Below are positions 14,702-16,785 of a stretch of 16,785 bases of DNA, piece after piece; position 1 is the stretch's first letter, and each line of letters opens with the position of its first letter. Origin of the DNA: JBOHHR01 sp050740975 (lineage in GTDB: Bacteria > Pseudomonadota > Gammaproteobacteria > JBOHHR01); assembly GCA_050740975.1 (NCBI GenBank), contig JBOIEE010000195.1, forward strand, positions 1-16,785. Direction: 5' to 3'. The translations under genes and the position numbers were made by a program. The notes below the pieces were generated by a model. The model was not told the origin of the DNA, ran no database searches, and was given only the letters and a program-made list of their open reading frames with translations.

Positions 14702-15721
14702 ATGGCTCGCTACCCATCTGACCGTAGGGCAGATATCCCTCCGTGCACCGGGGTACTCCTGGTAAACGTTGGTACTCCTGAGGCGCCGACGCCCGCGGCG
14801 GTTCGGCGCTATCTTGCGCAGTTCCTTGCAGATCCGCGCATGGTCGAGCTTCCCCGTCTGCTGTGGTGGCCCCTTTTGTACGGGCTTGTGCTGCCAACCC
14901 GCGCCACGCGTTCGGCCGCTGCCTACAAAGCGATCTGGAGTGAATCGGGGTCGCCGCTATTGATGTTATCGGAGCGCTTGGCGGAAAAGCTGCAGCGCAC
15001 ACTGGAGCGTAAAGCTATGGATCGGGTGAAGGTGGCATTGGCGATGCGCTACGGCAAACCCACGATCGCGGCCGGTCTGGAAGCGCTGCGCATGGCGAAT
15101 ATGGAGCGTTTGCTGGTGTTTCCCCTGTATCCCCAGTACGCGGCCCCTAGCACCGGATCTGCGTTTGATGGCGTAACCGATTGCCTGAAGAGCTGGCGGC
15201 GATTGCCCGAGATCCGCCTGATCAATGGCTATCACGATCACCCGGCTTATATTCGGGCTCTGGTGAACTCTGTGCGCACCCAATGGGCCAAGGACGGGCA
15301 ACCCGAACGGCTGCTTTTCTCCTTTCACGGCCTGCCCCAAAAATACGCGCTGGCCGGTGATCCCTACCGCTGGCAGTGCGAAGAGACCGCTAAGCTGGTG
15401 GCGGGCCAGCTCAAACTGGCGGATGGGGGCTGGGGGCTCAGCTACCAATCACGGTTTGGGCCCACAGAATGGCTTAAACCCTACACCGATCAGACCTTGC
15501 GAGAATGGGTGCGGGAGGGCATTAAAAGCGTCGCGGTCGTGTGCCCCGGCTTCACCGTCGATTGTCTGGAAACCTTGGAGGAAGTGAACATCCGCTACCG
15601 CCAGGTTTTTTTGGACGCGGGAGGAGAGAAATTCAGCTATATCCCCGCGCTGAACGAGAGCGAGGACCACGTCGATGCGTTGGTCGAAGTAGTGATGAAA
15701 AGGCGCGGGCGCGCGGCCTAG
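14702..15721 (+). CDS. hemH: Ferrochelatase
   Basis: Inserts Fe2+ into protoporphyrin IX, the last step of protoheme synthesis; cytoplasmic, membrane-associated. The 339-aa protein has the expected features: GVLLVNVGTPEAPTP (17-31), YKAIWSESGSPLL, FPLYPQYA (140-147), metal-binding His209 in FSFHGLP, SYQSRFGPTEWLKP (247-260) and the CPGFTVDCLETLEE signature (281-294) with conserved Glu290. There is no Shine-Dalgarno before ATG 14702; the leader is AT-rich and probably unstructured. A run of seven T at 15605-15611 (VFL codons) is intact in frame. It is not next to other heme genes here. Confidence 0.97.
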   Translation: MARYPSDRRADIPPCTGVLLVNVGTPEAPTPAAVRRYLAQFLADPRMVELPRLLWWPLLYGLVLPTRATRSAAAYKAIWSESGSPLLMLSERLAEKLQRTLERKAMDRVKVALAMRYGKPTIAAGLEALRMANMERLLVFPLYPQYAAPSTGSAFDGVTDCLKSWRRLPEIRLINGYHDHPAYIRALVNSVRTQWAKDGQPERLLFSFHGLPQKYALAGDPYRWQCEETAKLVAGQLKLADGGWGLSYQSRFGPTEWLKPYTDQTLREWVREGIKSVAVVCPGFTVDCLETLEEVNIRYRQVFLDAGGEKFSYIPALNESEDHVDALVEVVMKRRGRAA

Positions 15722-15778
15722 CGAGCGAAGGAATCCGTTTTAGTGTTCCGCGAGGCGCCTTGTGGAAGGGCCTGCTAG

Positions 15779-15952
15779 AGGCGCAGTGGTACCCGGGGGC
15801 ATCGCTGGCTCGCAATGCTGGCTTCAGGCGAGGTAAAATCGCTGAGGGACGTCGCCCGAAAGGAGGGGTTGGACAGTAGCTACGTGAGCCGGATGGTCAA
15901 CCGGACGACCCTGGCGCCGGACATCGTCTCGGCCATCCTCGACCGCCTCTGA
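15779..15952 (+). pseudogene. Remnant of a recombinase-associated HTH protein
   Basis: In-frame coding from after the TAG at 15776 to TGA at 15950-15952. It contains HRWLAMLASGEVKSLRDVA, then SSYVSRMVNRT, then LAPDIVSAILD. This matches the C-terminal helix-turn-helix of the small proteins usually encoded next to serine-recombinase/resolvase genes, which as I recall read RAFRW..LLESG...YV.R.L.LTLLAPDIVEAIL. The usual N-terminal half and the partner recombinase are missing, and no good start or ribosome site is present, so it looks like a truncated leftover. ATG 15815 could at most yield 45 aa. It indicates past mobile-element activity downstream of hemH. Confidence 0.6.
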
Positions 15953-15994
15953 ATCCATTACCCAATGCTTAACCCCAACGCTTAGTAGACGTCG

Positions 15995-16180
15995 GTGCGT
16001 ACTTTTCTCATCACGTTATTAGCAAGTGTCGTGGTTCTCGTGATCGTGGAAGTTGTATTGGGATGGACTCTCGATGCCGCTGAGATATCTTTCATTGTCC
16101 TGATCATCTTTGTGATCACGGTTGCGACTTCGAGGCTCATGGCCCGAGGTAAGAGGAATGGCAAAGATGCGAAGAACTGA
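15995..16180 (+). CDS. Small two-helix membrane protein of unknown function
   Basis: 61 aa from GTG 15995; an in-frame TAG at 15986 rules out an earlier start. Two hydrophobic segments (about 4-23 and 30-47) are joined by a short acidic turn and followed by a basic tail (RLMARGKRNGK), suggesting a hairpin with its C-terminus in the cytoplasm. No strong Shine-Dalgarno. It overlaps the start of the following gene, which supports a small operon. Not a recognised family. Confidence 0.5.
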   Translation: MRTFLITLLASVVVLVIVEVVLGWTLDAAEISFIVLIIFVITVATSRLMARGKRNGKDAKN

Positions 16181-16670
16181 GAGTTCCTTCTATGGTCTGG
16201 CTCGGTTCATGGGGATCGTGGCACTGCTCATCGTCTGGATAGAGGCCCGTGGCGCTAAGGACACCCAGCGCCTCGATTCCGATCAGCCCACCTCGCCCTT
16301 GGCCGTTGTGTGCCTGCCGGAGCGGCCCGTAGCGCATCCTGGCGAGTCGGTCGTGGTCAGAGCCTGGGTCGTAGACGTTTCCGGGAAGGCCCTCACCCAA
16401 CCGCCCCGATGGATTTGGAGCGCATCGCTAGGAACAGCGGAGGGGACCGAGGCGGCGACATGGGCGCTGGGCAAGCCGGTTCTTGGCTCCACGGGCACCT
16501 TGCGAGCGACCGCCAAGGTAGTAGTGCAGGACCAGGCTCTCGGCCAAGGGGAGTGCGAGCTCCAGCTCTTGGTGTCTAAACCACCGGTTGCCGACCAGGC
16601 AGGAGCAGATCGATCCGCGCGTCTGAGCGGTAGGGCGCTGTTGCTTCTGACCTTAGCCATTTACACATAA
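16158..16670 (+). CDS. Secreted protein with a bacterial Ig-like domain, unknown role
   Basis: 170 aa from ATG 16158, or 167 from ATG 16167, which has better-spaced AGAGG. A hydrophobic N-terminal segment (about 17-29, MGIVALLIVWIEA) is a signal peptide or anchor, predicting periplasmic export. Residues 48-139 look like a single Big/Ig-like beta sandwich: PGESVVVRAWVVD, then WIWSASLGTAEG, TWAL, and GECELQLLVS. Cys52 and Cys133 are placed as an intradomain disulfide. After a polar linker the protein ends abruptly with a hydrophobic stretch (LLLLTLAIYT), and its stop overlaps the converging frame. The C-terminus may be truncated or replaced. It overlaps the upstream 61-aa gene. Confidence 0.6.
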   Translation: MAKMRRTESSFYGLARFMGIVALLIVWIEARGAKDTQRLDSDQPTSPLAVVCLPERPVAHPGESVVVRAWVVDVSGKALTQPPRWIWSASLGTAEGTEAATWALGKPVLGSTGTLRATAKVVVQDQALGQGECELQLLVSKPPVADQAGADRSARLSGRALLLLTLAIYT

Positions 16671-16785
16671 CCGAACACCTCTGAGAAGGTGCAATGTTCG
16701 AGGAGCATTGCGGCGAAGCGTTGCATGAGGGGGCGTAGGCGCTCCTCGGGCATCGTGGGTATGAGCCCGTAATGCATACAGCCTT
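16661..16785 (-). CDS. 3' end of an unidentified gene (truncated by window edge)
   Basis: Minus-strand frame open from the right edge to TAA at 16663-16661, giving 40 C-terminal residues (CMHYGLIPTMPEERLRPLM, then FAAMLLEHCTFSEVFGYV). It has ordinary codon use and a protein-like mix of helix-forming residues. The family is not recognised. Its stop overlaps the tail of the Ig-like gene on the other strand by 8-10 bases. Confidence 0.45.
   Translation of the reverse strand, partial: GCMHYGLIPTMPEERLRPLMQRFAAMLLEHCTFSEVFGYV

Noticed and set aside
15605..15611. T7 run in hemH as a frameshift or phase-variation site
   Set aside because: The frame is intact and the conserved protein continues normally across it.
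15753..15773. Imperfect hairpin AGGCGCCTT/AAGGGCCT after hemH as a terminator
   Set aside because: The stem has a bulge and no T-run follows.
16676..16691. Hairpin CACCT/AGGTG near the right edge as a terminator or IS end
   Set aside because: Five-base stem inside the minus-strand coding frame with no T-run or matching partner in the window.

Overview
The window is about 16.8 kb of moderately GC-rich bacterial DNA. Gene content and order (guaB-guaA-tadA, a ParC of E. coli-type length, HemH, an OpgC-family membrane protein, a REP-like palindrome) point to a gammaproteobacterium. I cannot name the genus from the sequence. No rRNA, tRNA, CRISPR array or intact insertion sequence is visible.

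Layout. (1) 1-3529, minus strand: the purine/tRNA-editing operon guaB (IMP dehydrogenase), guaA (GMP synthase) and tadA (tRNA adenosine deaminase, cut by the left edge). The first two convert IMP to GMP; tadA follows guaA after 3 bases. (2) 3788-7093, plus strand: a zinc-dependent alcohol dehydrogenase, then parC (topoisomerase IV subunit A). (3) 7094-8670, an accessory-looking stretch: a REP-like hairpin, a perfect 17-bp tandem duplication, an 8-bp inverted repeat, and a minus-strand DEDD-exonuclease-like gene whose catalytic acidic positions look substituted. A 19-nt sequence occurs at both ends of its open frame. The stretch before the response regulator has three competing reading frames. 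(4) 8671-13231, plus strand: a tightly overlapping three-gene sensory operon made of an OmpR-type response regulator, an NMT1/SsuA-like solute-binding lipoprotein and a large hybrid histidine kinase (two TM, HAMP, GAF, PAS, HisKA, HATPase, REC). There is no ABC permease or ATPase, so the binding protein is best read as the ligand sensor for the kinase, in the manner of TorT/TorS/TorR. (5) 13226-14338, minus strand: an OpgC-like acyltransferase converging on the kinase, the two stop codons sharing the hexamer CTATAG. (6) 14339-15721: an AT-rich promoter/leader and hemH (ferrochelatase). (7) 15722-16785: a remnant of a recombinase-associated helix-turn-helix ORF, a 61-aa two-helix membrane protein, a secreted Ig-like-domain protein with a possibly altered C-terminus, and the 3' end of an unidentified minus-strand gene.

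Most notable points: the sensory operon with a transporter-less binding protein; a native Ile at the ParC position whose Ser-to-Ile change gives quinolone resistance in E. coli; the exonuclease-fold gene with replaced acidic residues and repeated termini; and the degraded mobile-element and rearranged material at the right end. I found no clearly new system. The RR/binding-protein/kinase operon and its flanking exonuclease-like gene are the best candidates for something little described.
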